A DNA stretch of 64,000 nucleotides from Anarhynchus alexandrinus (taxonomy: Eukaryota; Chordata; Aves; Charadriiformes; Charadriidae), in assembly GCA_008711295.1 (NCBI GenBank), contig VUYV01000036.1, positions 3,903,562 to 3,967,561 of the forward strand, written 5' to 3'. The notes under the pieces are model-generated. The model saw nothing but the letters and a program-made list of their open reading frames with translations. It was not told the origin of the DNA and did not search any database. A program made the position numbers and the translations under genes. Position 1 is the first letter of the stretch. Every line of letters begins with the position of its first letter. Shown piece by piece: positions 23,411 through 35,789 of this stretch.

Positions 23411-24734
23411 CACGACTGTAATGAGGCCATCTAAAGGATATATAGATAAGAAAAACATCTGCTGCCTTCTGTAACAGCCTTTCCTCTTTTCCCTATCTCC
23501 TAGGCAGCAAACTGGGTTGTTTCAGAGGCAGAGATTATTCAGCTTTATTCTAGTGTATGCAGAACTTTCGTCACATTTTGTCTAATCAAAGATTTTATCA
23601 CTGTATCATAAGCCACACCTGGTTCCTGTATAAGAAAAGCAAAATTTCTGGCAGAGTCTGTTGTCAAGCTTTGAGAACACTTGGCTCAAAATGAGTACTC
23701 CTTTCCCACCTAGCCTGCACACACTCACAGTCTACCTGGCTTCTGCATGGCTGTAAGGTAACAGGAGAGGGAGAGAAAATCAGGTCAAGAGTTGTTTTTC
23801 CCTCTGCTCCCATTGCCAGAGGCACAGTTCAAGTCTGACTTCTAGTTCACTTGCAAGGCTTTTACATAAACCTCCACAGAGCTGTGCTCGTAGACTCTCT
23901 CTCTTCAAGTAATAGAGTAGATTCCCTTTATTTATTTAGTAACCTTTCTTCCACTTTACAATAAAAGTCCCTGGTACAATAAAAGGTGCAGTGGCACCAG
24001 GTTTGGGAAAAGGTCTAGTAGTCCAAGTCCAGAGGTCAGTAGGAGAATTAGGGTGCTGGACAGCTTCACAAGCCTTTAGCAAAATTTCCTTGGGAATTTA
24101 GATCTTGTTGTGCTGGGATTCATGTGAAACAGCTTTTAAGTTCCACTACTGCTGGACACATTTGTAATGTGGTGTGAGCTGTAATATAGTGTCAGTGTCA
24201 CTGTGTTTTTTAATTTCTCAACATTTCTTAACTTTTATGTAGTGGACTTTGCCAGCTTAATAACATTTTTAACACTTCTTTTTGGTAGTGATTGCCTATT
24301 TCTATGAATATCAGTATAATGACCTGAACTAAAGAAACAGCAAATTCAAAACAGAAGCTCTCTCAAGTGGAATTGTACATACACTTAGGAAGGTCATCAC
24401 CAGGGCTGGAAATTTTTGATCCACCACGCAGCAGTCTGCCACTTGAGCTGCACAAGATAGCAATGGAGTAACAGGTAGAAGCATTAACTTGTTACTTATT
24501 CAGAAAACCAGCTCTAGTAGGGACAGAAGTATACTAGTACAGAAATCTGTTCACAGGAAATAGGAAGACTTAGGATTCACAGATTATATTCCTCTGGAAG
24601 CCAGCACAAACCAGTGAAGATCATTTTCCTCACTCTTTTTCATCAGCTTCATTTCTTCTCACCTTTGGCTTCATTCTCTTTTGCCAGCCTGTGTGTAGCT
24701 TCTTACGCCTATCTCAATATTTTTCTCCAGGAAT

Positions 24735-24870
24735 ATGAAGTGGCACAATCAGCTTCGTGTAATAATACATCTAATTAACAAAATGCTAACAGTACCTTTA
24801 ATAAAAGCAGCTGATTAATGTTTTATCTCTAATAGCATGCATTCAAATACCATTGACATAATTATGCTAG
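24735..24870. promoter_or_regulatory. candidate conserved non-coding element
   Basis: A dense set of homeodomain-type cores lies in about 110 bp: TAATAATAC, CTAATTAAC (TAATTA at 24772-24777), CTGATTAATG, CTAATAGCATGCATTC and CATAATTATG. There are no simple-repeat units and no coding frame. Such clustering, with varied flanks, is typical of developmental enhancers and conserved non-coding elements in vertebrates. Only alignment to other genomes can show conservation. Confidence 0.3.
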
Positions 24871-25788
24871 CCTTTTTATGTAGGGTAAAAAAGGTATATG
24901 TCAACTTCACGTAAAAGGTTGTAAGAGACTTTGATTTCTGTCTTCTGACATTTCAGCAGTGGTTTCTGCTTTGTGCACTTTCAGGTCTAAACCCTAAAAG
25001 AGTTTTCTCTCCTTTCTGTGTTGTTCTGTGGGATGGCAACTTTTAAAGCCCTGACTAGACAGAGGTCTCTTTCTTATAGCAGACAAATTGAATGCTAATT
25101 TCTAGTTGCATGAACCTTGGTACTCTCTCTTGATTAAATCTCTTGTAGAGTACAAAACTGTTTTTTAAACATGAAAAACATGCCATTAGCGAAGCTTGTC
25201 TTGCTGATATTTTTATCTCCTATACTCTGTGTCATGCTTTGAAGTCTAATGAGGCAAGCCACTCTGCACTCCTTAGGTAGCAGCATGGAACAAAGGATTT
25301 GAAGCATTTGGTTGCTTCCCTTGCTTGGGAATTAGCTTCTTTTTTCTAGGAAGATGTTAGTTTTAGCATTTTGCAGACCATTGTGCTCATTTCATTATGT
25401 TCATACTTAAGAATTCCACGGAAAAGCACATGAAAAGAGATAGGAAACACTGCTGCTAATAGCAAAAGTAAAGTGAATTAAACTCTAAAAATCTTAGGCA
25501 GCCCTCAATGTAAATCATCTAAATCTGTATCCCCAGATTTGCTTTTCCAATAATTAATCATATTCAGATTGCATCATTTTTCACTAAGAGAAGGCAGACT
25601 GGAAAATCTTGGAAATATACCTTGGGTTACATGAGCACTATCTATAATTCTTATAAAACTACAAGGTATACCGTGCCACGCTAGAACCACAAGGTTCTTG
25701 AGGGGAGGAGGAGGAGACTGCCAAACGTGTTTGGGCAAAGCAAATCCCTTACTGTGTCTCCTATTCATGCTATTATTAAATTGGTTCT

Positions 25789-25845
25789 ATCATAGAATCA
25801 TAGCATGGTTTGAGTTGGAAGGGACCTTAAAGATCATATGTAGTC
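25789..25845 (-). mobile_element. CR1 3' tail, very short, minus strand
   Basis: CATAGAATCATAGCATGG and GAGTTGGAAGGGACCTTAAAGATCAT are the reversed last 50 or so bases of a CR1. Similarity stops just after AGATCAT. Extreme 5' truncation of this kind is common for CR1. The GGACCTTAAAGATCAT version matches the subfamily type seen at 49.9 kb rather than that at 4.0 kb. Confidence 0.88.
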
Positions 25846-28800
25846 TTTTAAAGTAACCCGGGATACGGACATCACTGAACAAAGTATAACTTACTGATAT
25901 TGTATATCACAGAAGAACATTTTTGTAACCCCAAAAGAAGTCTGAGGAATTTAACATGAACAGACTGAGAAGGGACAATTAGTTAGTGGGCTGTCTAGGC
26001 AGCTCTGAAGTACTGAAGGCACTTGGCTCCAGCTAAAGCCATCTGGAATATTTCCATTTGTACTCAAATCTTAACTAGAAAGAAATGTCAGAGGGGGTAG
26101 GTAGAGTCATATAAAACTTAGGGAGCCATCTGGAAGCCTTGAAATGTCTGAAGCCCCAGTTTTTGAAGCTAGGACATGCCAGAAGAATGTAGGTGACAGG
26201 TATAGAAAATAGCTAAAAAGTAATGTCATTGTTAAGTGCAAATAAAAATACATTTTTGTATTTATCTTATTTGCAACTTTTGTCCAAAACTATCTCTAAA
26301 ACCCTGATGTTAAGGCTTGCTAATTATGTCTTTACTTATTTTATCCACAGAGCCATTCTGGTGCAGGGAACAGGACGAATCTGGACGGAATCAGCAAACA
26401 CGGGGTATGGTAACAACAGGGAGAACCAGGAAAAGATGGTGCATGCAGGGCTCAATTGCCTGTGCGTGGCAAGGGACATCCTACTAGTCCTGCAGCTGGG
26501 GAGCCAGGCAAGAGCTCTGGGAAAGGCAATGCTCTTCCTACAAGGAATAAACCAGAGGTGCAGCCCACGGCTCCCGTGCACTAGCACTGCCACAGCCCCT
26601 TGCAGCATTGCCCCGCTGTAAAGAGGTGAAGGGCCAGTTCACAGTCGAAGGACACAGCTAATGCTGGCAGGGGTGCGCTGTGCAAAATGCTGTGGCCGTC
26701 CCTGGCCTGCAGAGCTGAAACTGCAGTGGAAATGCCATGAAAAATGTCTGGATTGTGGTGTCTGTGCTGTGTGGCGGCTACACATTATCAGCTCGGGAAA
26801 GCAGACTCAGACTTTGGAGCAAAGCAAGGGCAGAAGGTTTCTTTTGCTAGCTACTCTTTTCATTCCTCCCACACACGCGCTGCTGCACTATCATCTACAG
26901 ATTTCAAGGAGTTTTAACAACTCCTGAAGAGCTGAATAGGATCAAGCTCTCTTCACTCAGATCACCTTGAGAACTCAGTGTCTGAAGAAAACAAACAAAA
27001 AATGCAATTGCTTATCTACTATGGAAAGCTGACATGATATTTCCCTAAATTGGACCTACCTTTACCGGCTTCTGGAGGGACAACGTTATAAGTGATTTCC
27101 AAAGCTTTTCAGTGGAACATGGGCATTCTGCCATTTATACGCAAATGAATAAAACACACTCCAAAACTTAGCAAATACAAACTCCAGGTGGACCGGTCAT
27201 ATTTTGCGTCTTTCCCAGCCATGGAGAGCAGCCCAGACCCTTTTCAACCTAGGAAGTACAAAGCCCGGAAAGTACCACGGTCTGCAACGTTTTGTCCGTA
27301 CTGAAGATGCCAAGCACGTCGGTAACACGTGCGTATGTACAGTCACCATCCAACACTTTGGGAACAGAACACGTGGCTGTTTTAGGACCAAGTGATGTGA
27401 ACTCCCTTTGCTGCAGCAAATTTTCTTGTCTAAATTATCCCAGCAAAGGCCCTGTGATCCAGATGGCCTAAACAAGGTGTGGACTTCCCTCCACGCACCG
27501 AATTCCAAGCTTGCTAAATGTGGCATCCCGCCATGGGAAGCCGAGTCTCAAAGTGACCCAGCTTCACCTCTGGCTGGTCAGCTATCTCCCAGCCAAAGCT
27601 GATCGGGGACTGCAACAGTGGGGGAAGAGAAAAAGTAAGTTTGCGTGTTTATAAAATATCTCCCCACTTCCCTTGCTCCAAAAAGTGTCATCATCCCAGT
27701 CCTTTCGAGCACAGTTTTATTGTTCAGACAGAGAGCTCACAAACAAATGTGAAAACAAAGCTATTTCCTGGGCCAAAATGACCCAGGGCTATTGCCTGCA
27801 ACCTCAAGCCGGTGTAGCTACATTGACGGGGAGGAAATCTGATTTTGCTAAACCAACCTACCCCTACTTTAATTTCATTGCCAGTCAGGTTCATGTTTCG
27901 GCTCACTGCCATAAATCATTGCTCTTGAACAAATATCCAAGGCAAAGACAAAACCAGGCCTTACCCGCTGCAAGTCTTAGCGCCACAGGCTTTGGGAGCC
28001 TGGTACATCAGCCAGCGTTGAACTTGGGCCTCACTCAGAAAACAACTAAACTTTTGTCCTCTGCTCCCCCTGGGAATGTACATAGCAGGGTGGGTGTGCT
28101 TAGCAGCACCTTAAAGGACCGGGCTGATCGCTGGATGGAACACGATGTAAAGAAAAATGAAGAATGACAGAAACACTCCGTGCTGGAAGTAGGATAGCAT
28201 GTCACACCCCCAGTAGAAAAACACAGAAATGTGCGTTCAGAATATCCGTGAGAATGCAACGGGATCAATTGCGATTTTGCCGATGCTGCGGGCATGCCAA
28301 ATCTAGCAAGCTGCCTCTGGAACCACTGCCACTGGCAGCTGCCAAATATTGCCAGCCATCTCATTAGCAGCGATCTGCATCTGCCAACGGGAGAAGCTGC
28401 TAGAGTGAGTTATAGCTGCCGAACTGTGAGCTTGCTGAGGGCCACTGGGCACTCAGGAAGGAGAGACACTGCCTTCATGTCCAGTGGAGCCTCTCCATTC
28501 CCCTCGAGGTCAGAAGCAATGAGCTGGATTTATGCCACTTGTTTCCTTCACCTTTTCTTCTTCTCCCATACACACTAGAGATAGCTCCAGTTTGGATTCA
28601 AATAATTTTTCCCATGCAGGAATGAAATAAAAAAAAAATATCTCAAAATATCCCCCAAAAGAAAACAAAACCAGTGCAATAACCAGTTCTAACTCTGCGA
28701 AGGAAAACTGGCAGGAGCTCTGTGAACCAGCTAACAGCTACTCCAGGCTGTTCCTCCCACTGCAGTTTTACACAGAAGGTGCTCAGAAGGAACGGATGGG

Positions 28801-29084
28801 ATGAAGGAGGCAGAAAGAAATGAACCAAGCATGACAAAACAAGTAGTCAGAGCAGAAACTTCACTATTTCAGGTAAACTAATACAGATATTGATCATTTA
28901 AACTGCTGCACTGATATTAACGACAGACAAAATATTTACTCAAGAGGTTTCTGATCATCTTTCAAAAGCAAGTGATTTTGGGTGCTGCACAAAAGACAGA
29001 TCCTGGCCTGAGAAATGTTCAGTCTTGCTTGCCAGGGTGTCTAAATAGCAAGTACCATTTGCTATTTGCAGTAGTGCAGCACAC

Positions 29085-29200
29085 AGCCACATAGCTCCCC
29101 TGGTCATGGACTGAAACCCCACTGTGTTAAGGACTATACACAGAGGTGGAAATGCCGGGGTCTACTCAGAGAAGTGAAATGGATGGAAAACAGACAGACA
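29085..29200 (+). mobile_element. ancient amniote interspersed repeat (probable)
   Basis: CCCTGGTCATGGACTGAAACCCCACTGTGTTAAGGACTATACACAGA and the later GGGTCTACTCAGAGAAG and AACAGACAGACAC blocks parallel a widespread old sauropsid repeat whose pattern runs GGTCATGGACCAGGACCCCA, TTGTGCTAGG, CTGTACA, then GTCCCTGCCC and ACAAGACAGAC. The order of blocks is kept but many bases differ. The family name is uncertain, and similarity may continue to about 29640, which I could not resolve by eye. Confidence 0.45.
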
Positions 29201-31070
29201 CGGGGAAAACAAACACATTATAAGTAAATACTCCTGGAAGGGGTCCCATGATCACAATTTACAGTTCACATAGGTTTTGGCAGGACTTCCTTCAAAGATG
29301 GAGCCTGAAAGACTCAATGTTGCCCCACTGCAGGTGATTTTAGAGAGCTCCTTCAAACACGAGGGCCAGGATGGAGAAGATCACACAGGCTGGTATTTGA
29401 AAATTTTAGCAGGGGGCATTTGAAGAAACTAATTAGTCGTGGCAACTGGCCTTCAGTGTCAAAAGACAGCGAAGACACAGAGTGATGATAGGTTATGAAG
29501 CATCTAAATCTGAGGGCAAGTCTAAAACATCAGATGCAGCACAGAAAGAAGGAGTCTCCGAGCAACTATGCGTTGCAATTGTAAAGTTGTTGCAATAATC
29601 AAATAAGACAAAAGGCTTTGACTCAGAGAGTCAGAAAGCTGAATAATTCAATGTAAAGTAACATTTTTTAAATAACCCAAGATTTTAAAGCATAACAGAA
29701 ATGTCCTTGTTGTATGAATATAAACATTCCTTTCTCATTTTTTTTTATATTAATGTTCCTGTGGAAGGAAAATTCATTAAATAACTAGCAATTCACATAG
29801 TGACCTGCAGTCTGAGGTTCCACCGTCACCCTGCTTTCAGTTTGGATGACTTCAGGGTGCTTTTGGAGTGGCAATAGTTATTTTCCCAGAGTAGTTTCCA
29901 GGTACCAAAGGAAAACCTGATTCCCTGTAAAATCCAACTTCAAACGTCCCGCTTTAAATTCAAGGGCTGGCATTCGTATGCAGTACTAAAAAGACATAAA
30001 ATGTGGCTTAAGGCCACATATTATGTTTACTAAAGTAGCCCAGGGGAACACACAACTGTGCAGCATGGCCATGAACTGCTGATGCAACTAGTGCTCCACA
30101 AGCATCTGATTGTGAAGGAAGAACTGCACTATGGCCTTGATGATGAAGCCAAGGTAGTAATTGTAGTAATTTTAATTTCTGCCTGCTAAGCAGTATTCAA
30201 AAAAGCTACAATATAAAACAAAAGAGCATTTCAGTCTGTATTTTCGTCCTCTATTAGAGAAGGTGAAGGTATTTTAATGTTGCTTGGGATTCAGAGATTT
30301 CCACAATGTGGGTTGCGGGCTGTGAGAATGGAACTGGAAGATAGCTTTGGGATTTCCAGCTACAGCCTCATAATGGTTCAAGGTGTCCTGAAAGTTGGGA
30401 CAAGGAGCAGCTGCTGAGCTGGCACGTTGCTCCTGCCACCCACAGAGAAGTGTTAGCGTAAGTGCTGAAAGCAGCCTTTAAGTGGCCTCGCCTGGTAGAG
30501 GAGAGCTGCCAAGGGATATATATTTTGGGACCTTGGTAGTGACTCTTCCATGATGTGCCACTTGTGGATGATATACAGAGCAGTACGCAGTTCATCTATT
30601 TGGTGAAAATATTAACTGTAGACCTGGGTTGTTTGATTCAGCCTTCATGTGGTGTGTGAGGAGGAGCGGTGCGGGGCTGGCGGGCAGCATGAGGCCCTGC
30701 CAGTCTGGCGGGGAGTTGGCTGAAGGGTAGAGGACAAAGCTTTCACAGGCTTACAGTACGTGTTCAGGTCTGCGGCACCATTCTGGTGCCTTCACCTGCC
30801 TCAGCAGTTGTCCACCTCCTACACAAGAAGCTGCTGACAGGAAGGATTGCAGATTTCCGAGGACGTCTGCAGAATGAGAGCAATTCAATGGTGAAGAGGT
30901 AGATATGGCAGCCTAAAGTTTCTAGCCTCAGCCATTGCAACAGCTTTTGTAGAAAAGGCTTAAAAGCTTAATCTCACTACAAAATAAGGATAACAGTGCT
31001 TATTTCTCAAGAGCATTTTACCAAATGCAAGTCTGGACAGGAATGGAAAATGGAAACTAAGTATTGCATT

Positions 31071-31105
31071 AATAATGATTAAGCCTGATGCTAATCCTGC
31101 TTAAA
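31071..31105. promoter_or_regulatory. candidate paired K50 homeodomain sites
   Basis: ATGATTAAGC (GATTA at 31077-31081) and GCTAATCCTGC (TAATCC at 31092-31097) are opposed bicoid/OTX/PITX-class cores about one helical turn apart, beside a further ATTAATAAT. Non-coding context. The motifs are seen; binding is inference. Confidence 0.25.
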
Positions 31106-33100
31106 TTTCCACATCAGCGTAACTTCTGACTTGGAGCTCTGTTGCTTCCTGGTCTTCAACCATCTGTTTTTCTTACCTCTTACCTTGACTTTTATTATGC
31201 CCTTCATTATAGAGCCTAGACTTAATGTATGCCAGGCAGCCATAGCTTTTATTTCTCTATTTATTCAGCAAAATTTTTAGTGATTTTTTTTACAATGGTA
31301 TTCTGTGGGGAGAAAAATTATTAGGGACCAATGAAGGTCTTCAGCCAGTGGTTGAATCTGAAGCTATCTGTCAACTTTGCGTATGAGTTTGAGTTTGAGG
31401 CAGAAACAGAATTAAACCTTGACATCAAACTTCCCATAAGAGAGAAATCTCAGTAGGAGAAAGAACTTAGCCCTTTAAACTGGAAAGTTTTAATAGCAAT
31501 GATACAAATTGATATTCATTGAATTGCTTGCATTGTAGGAGGGCAGGTGAATGATTGATAGACAAGAAGTGTTGAGTTGTTGTTTTCCCTCCTGCCTCAC
31601 TTGGCAAAGCCTTTTTCGCTATGGAGCTGCTTCTCTCCTTGCAAATATGACAGTGTCTTCATCGTAGATGAGTCATAAGGGGAGAAATGAAATTAGAGTA
31701 TGCCAGCACACCTGAAATAGCAAAGCAATATAAGGGGAAAACACAATAAATACCAACTGAGTGTTTGCTTTATGACCTAGGGATACTTCGAGGATCTCTG
31801 GGTAAAATATTGAGTTCAATTTCTCCACATATAACAACTGCAGCATGTGATTCGTCGATATTTTTAACAGGGATCTTTAGTTGTATGGGAATTGGGGTAT
31901 CCTCCTTTTTAAGGAGAGAACAACCTGACCCCAAAGGGTGTCTCAGGGACTGAGCTCTCAGAGGCCCCCCGCCCCCAGGCTGTCCTGCAGAGATCAGACG
32001 GGATACTTCAAAGGCTTTTCCCATTCAGGAGAGTGGCTGAGCGAGGGCGTTCACTGTGTAACTGTGCTCCTTCTTATGAAAACAAAGAGGGAAGGCCTGC
32101 CCGCACCACAGTCCAGGCCCGCACGATCGCGGGCTCTTCCATGCACTGATTAACCTACATTTTAAGAAGTAGTTGCATTCTCTGCGACAGTCATGAGCTT
32201 TTACTGTGTTTGGGGCAACACTCTCATCAGAGTTAAAAACAGTCTTTCCCACATACAGATATATAGGAGTCAACAAAAATACAGCACAAGTCAAAGGCTT
32301 CCCAGCGGCCTGGCTGCTTTGCTCCTTCTGAAGGGAACCTTTCAGCCCCTACAAAAGCTACTTCCAACCCATGATCTGCCAACTCCATTTTTATATACAA
32401 GATCCTCTAAAGTTGCTCATGGTTATTTAAAATTGAAGCAGAACTCTGAGATTCAGGTGTGGGGTATTATAGACTGCTACCTGCTTGCTGCTGCCTCCTG
32501 GGGACCTAGACTGCTCTAGGGGTTTCTAGAGGATGAAGAGCATCTTGCCAGAATATCTTGTCTGTGTGGCTTTCATCTTTCCAGTGACGAGGGACAGCCT
32601 CAGCTCACCATGCTGGGAACTGTGCTCAGCTCTGCTGTACACCCTGTCACAGCAGAAAAGAAGGGAAAAGCTCATAAAGTCTCTCAACAAAAAAGAGGTT
32701 CTACCATGGGACAGAGAACCTGGATCAGCCTGCCCAGCCCAAGGGGCTCCTCCAGAGTGACCCAGAAAATGTAAATGGAGTGAGACTTCGTGATTATTTT
32801 GCATTCTCCCTAAAGGAAGAAGGTGAAATCATAATACTATAGATTAGGCCATTAAATCCTGTCCATAGCACCAACTGCATTTGTGGTGTATGTGAAGGAC
32901 GTGAAATTTAGAAGTGCGTCTTTTATCTGAATGAAATTCATTTGGAACAAGCTTACGAACTTTGTCAGAGAGTTTGTTGCATGAAGCAATGTGTGGGGAT
33001 TTGTGTTTGCACCCCGGAGCATGGGCAATTCCATTATCTGCCCTCTCAGTCTTCCTGCCAAAATAATGGTTTCCTGGACCCAGCAGAGACAGATAGTTTC

Positions 33101-33116
33101 TATCTATCTATCTATC
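33101..33116. repeat. (TATC)4 microsatellite
   Basis: Four perfect copies of TATC, preceded by a near-match (GATAGTTTC). Short, possibly polymorphic. Confidence 0.85.
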
Positions 33117-33179
33117 GGCCTGCTTATTTGTTTCAGTTGCTGAGGATTTGTGTAACCAAAGATTAACTCTTGCATTAGT

Positions 33180-33205
33180 GCGTCTAGTACAGTAGCGCGT
33201 CTAGT
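33180..33205. repeat. direct repeat GCGTCTAGT x2
   Basis: GCGTCTAGT occurs at 33180-33188 and 33197-33205, 17 bases apart start to start. Two CpG-bearing copies in AT-rich DNA are unusual, but the repeat is only 9 bases. Confidence 0.5.
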
Positions 33206-34153
33206 CTTTTAAGTGAACTGGATCCTTTGCTGTCTTATGGTAATGCACCAATTAGCAGAGGTTATGCCTAAGCCAAAAATCAAAACCCGTGATTCAGCAG
33301 GAGGCCGGGTCTCAAGGAACTTACCCTGAGCGTCCTCCAGCCAGCCCGCCCCATGCTTTCCTCCCCGTTCATCCTCTCCAAGAAGCCCCTTGCCACTAAA
33401 CTCTCACAGCCTGTCCCCCACTCCTGCTTGCCTTTCCCTCTACCTTCACTCACTATATCTTGCAGATTTACTTGAAGAGACACATTATCTGAAAACTTAT
33501 TTTACATATAAAGGGATGAGAGCCAGAATTATGAAACTCCAATATATTAGTCTGAGACATTAATGGTGAAAGATCAGCTATCTTTGGCAAAACCCCAAAA
33601 CTAATCTGGCTACCCACTGAAGCATGGACAAATGCAGTCCGAATGTCTCAAAAACCACTCAGAACTATTAATTCACCCCAACACAAGCCCCAACATGCTT
33701 CCTCTGAGTGGGGCAAGGAAAGGCACCTCCATCTTCCAGGGAAGCGAACCAGCCCCCTCGCTGCATCCTGAGCAGGAGCCAGACTCTTGTGCTATCAAAG
33801 CCAGCAGGAATTCTGCCATTCATTTCCCCAGTGAAGTCCTGGATTTGATCTCATTTTCCTGGCAACAGATTTTTGAAAGAAATATTCAAACCTGAATCTC
33901 TTTTACCCTGAGTTTCGTATATTTGATTAACACCTTGAAAACAATTTCTCTTCTCTTTTGTGGCTTCTCGAAACACATCTACCCTGCTGCACTAGATTCC
34001 ATAGAAATAATATTTTGGTATTAGACTCCAGTAACATTCCCTTTCGCTTCACCTACTTTTTACATAATATCATATGACACAGGTTACAGATGTGATGGCC
34101 AGACAGTGAGTTATGTGTGACGGGTTAGTCTGTTGCTGGCAGCAAGGAACGTT

Positions 34154-34205
34154 ATATGTTGCATAAGCAACATATGGGGGAGTAAAACACAAATGGGGGA
34201 GTAAA
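34154..34205. repeat. hairpin plus 13-bp direct repeats
   Basis: ATATGTTGC (34154-34162) and GCAACATAT (34167-34175) are perfect 9-bp inverted arms around ATAA. Overlapping the right arm, ATGGGGGAGTAAA occurs at 34174-34186 and again at 34193-34205, a perfect 13-base repeat at 19-base spacing. No known element is recognised. Confidence 0.65.
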
Positions 34206-35643
34206 GACAGCCTTGTCCAGTCCTGCCTTTTCTCATTCATTTTGTATCAGTTTTGGGCTTCAGCATTTTACTTTCTAGCACTCCTCTTGCTTTCTTCATG
34301 GATGCTACCTGGTTTGCATCAGCAGTTAGCTCTGTAGGACAGCAACTAATTGCCTCAATTACTCTTGAGATACCAGAGCCCAGAAGAGGTTTGTAGGATA
34401 ATTCAAGAGTCCAGTAGGATAATTCAAAAGGAAGGATAAGTCAAAGAGGGGAACAAATACAAGAAACCCTCTTGAGCCTCAGTAACCTGATTGATGGTGA
34501 AGAAGATGAATCCCTGCAGGGCCACAGACTGAACTACAATTTCTGAGGACTTTCCTGTCCCTTCATGGGACATTTTAGTGTTTGGGGGGCAGGGTATGGA
34601 ATGGATTAGTTAAGTTACACTTTTAGTGCAGGTTCAGGACAAATGCATATGTAATCTTTGTGTTGGAAAGGCATGTTTACCCCAATGGTGTGCTCGGTAG
34701 ATCCATTGAGAAATAGTTTTAGAACTAGAAACTTCCTGTTGGAGAAAGTGTTTGTCATCCACAAAACCCAAGGCATGACACAGACTCAAAATATGTTCTC
34801 ATTTTATCCAAGGAGAAACAGGCAAGAGGTGTTGCATGAGGGTCTCCAGGGTAGAGGCAGGGAGAGCAGCAGGGAGCCTGGCACCCTCGTCTGGACTCCC
34901 ACTGCCCTTGGGCAGCCGGACCCTCGCCAGGGAATCCCAGCACTGGTGGTAACATGTGCTGTCCAGGCTAGATGAACCACCCTGGCCCCGGTGATGCACA
35001 TTTCATCTTGGTAAAAGCAAGCACTCGCTAATCTAAAAGCATCTAAAAAAAAAAAAGAATCCATATAAACATATCCTTATTCTCCATCTGTAAGAATGAC
35101 AGTAGGCATATGCTGTATGAATTAACACATTCTTTGCTCTCCTCTCCTGCAAAGTAAATTCTTTATTTCAGATGCTAGTTGTGTTGTTATGTATTGTGAC
35201 CTAGGGTCTTTCCTTAAAATTTTGGCAACTGAACTGTTATAGCAACTGTCTTGCTATAAATAGTTCAATTTCATTAAGACTTACCAACAGAAATGCAATT
35301 TTTCTCTCTCTCTCACTGAAGTATACCACCCCCCGCCAATGCAGCATAGGCTTCATTCCCCCACTTAGGAGATTTCTTTTTCCCTTAAATTGCTTACACA
35401 CTTTATTTCCCTCATATCATTAAAACTCCTTACTGCAGATTTTTTCGGCCAAGTTTATACAAACTGCCTCATAGTCTAGAAATATTAGCTATATTTTATT
35501 CACTGCATTTGCATTGTATATGGGATTTTACCTTTTTTCTTTTTTTCCCCAAATATTGAATTCCTTTGGAAAACTTAACCATTTCTTTGGTTCCTTGCTT
35601 GTTTGGCTTCTACAACAAAACATATCCTTTTATTCCTTATTTG

Positions 35644-35676
35644 TTTTTTTTTTTTTTTTTTTTTNTTTTTTTTTTT
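35644..35676. repeat. poly(T) tract with an undetermined base
   Basis: Twenty-one T, an N at 35665, then eleven T, ending in AGGAAG. The N shows that base calling or assembly was unsure here, so the true length is unknown. Read on the minus strand it could be a poly(A) tail, but no retrocopy body is recognisable on its right side. On the plus strand T-run plus AG also mimics a splice acceptor. Confidence 0.85.
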
Positions 35677-35789
35677 AGGAAGATATTACTGGGTTTCCTT
35701 CTGCTACTGTTGTCTACCTAAAATGATTTAAACCAGTACTGTGCTAGCTCAGCTCTATTACAAATAAAGCTCAGAGCACTCTGCTTCAG

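Larger units (their letters stand above)
20322..25788. other. gene-free unique DNA
   Basis: AT-rich sequence without a recognisable gene. It holds a tandem AP-1/MARE-like site pair near 21.3 kb, an ancient MIR-like fragment near 23.3 kb and a block dense in homeodomain cores near 24.8 kb, each listed separately. Otherwise I see nothing. Confidence 0.55.
25846..35643. other. gene-free unique DNA
   Basis: About 9.8 kb with no gene I can defend. The longest frame (27673-28167 plus, 164 codons) has no recognisable domain and partly overlaps open frames on the other strand. It contains an ancient repeat near 29.1 kb, a (TATC)4, short inverted repeats near 34.16 kb and a K50-homeodomain-like site pair near 31.08 kb. 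A splice-acceptor-like signal is at 26350. Confidence 0.55.

Noticed and set aside
27673..28167. 164-codon plus-strand frame
   Set aside because: No recognisable motif and overlapped by minus-strand frames; kept only as part of the unique-DNA description.
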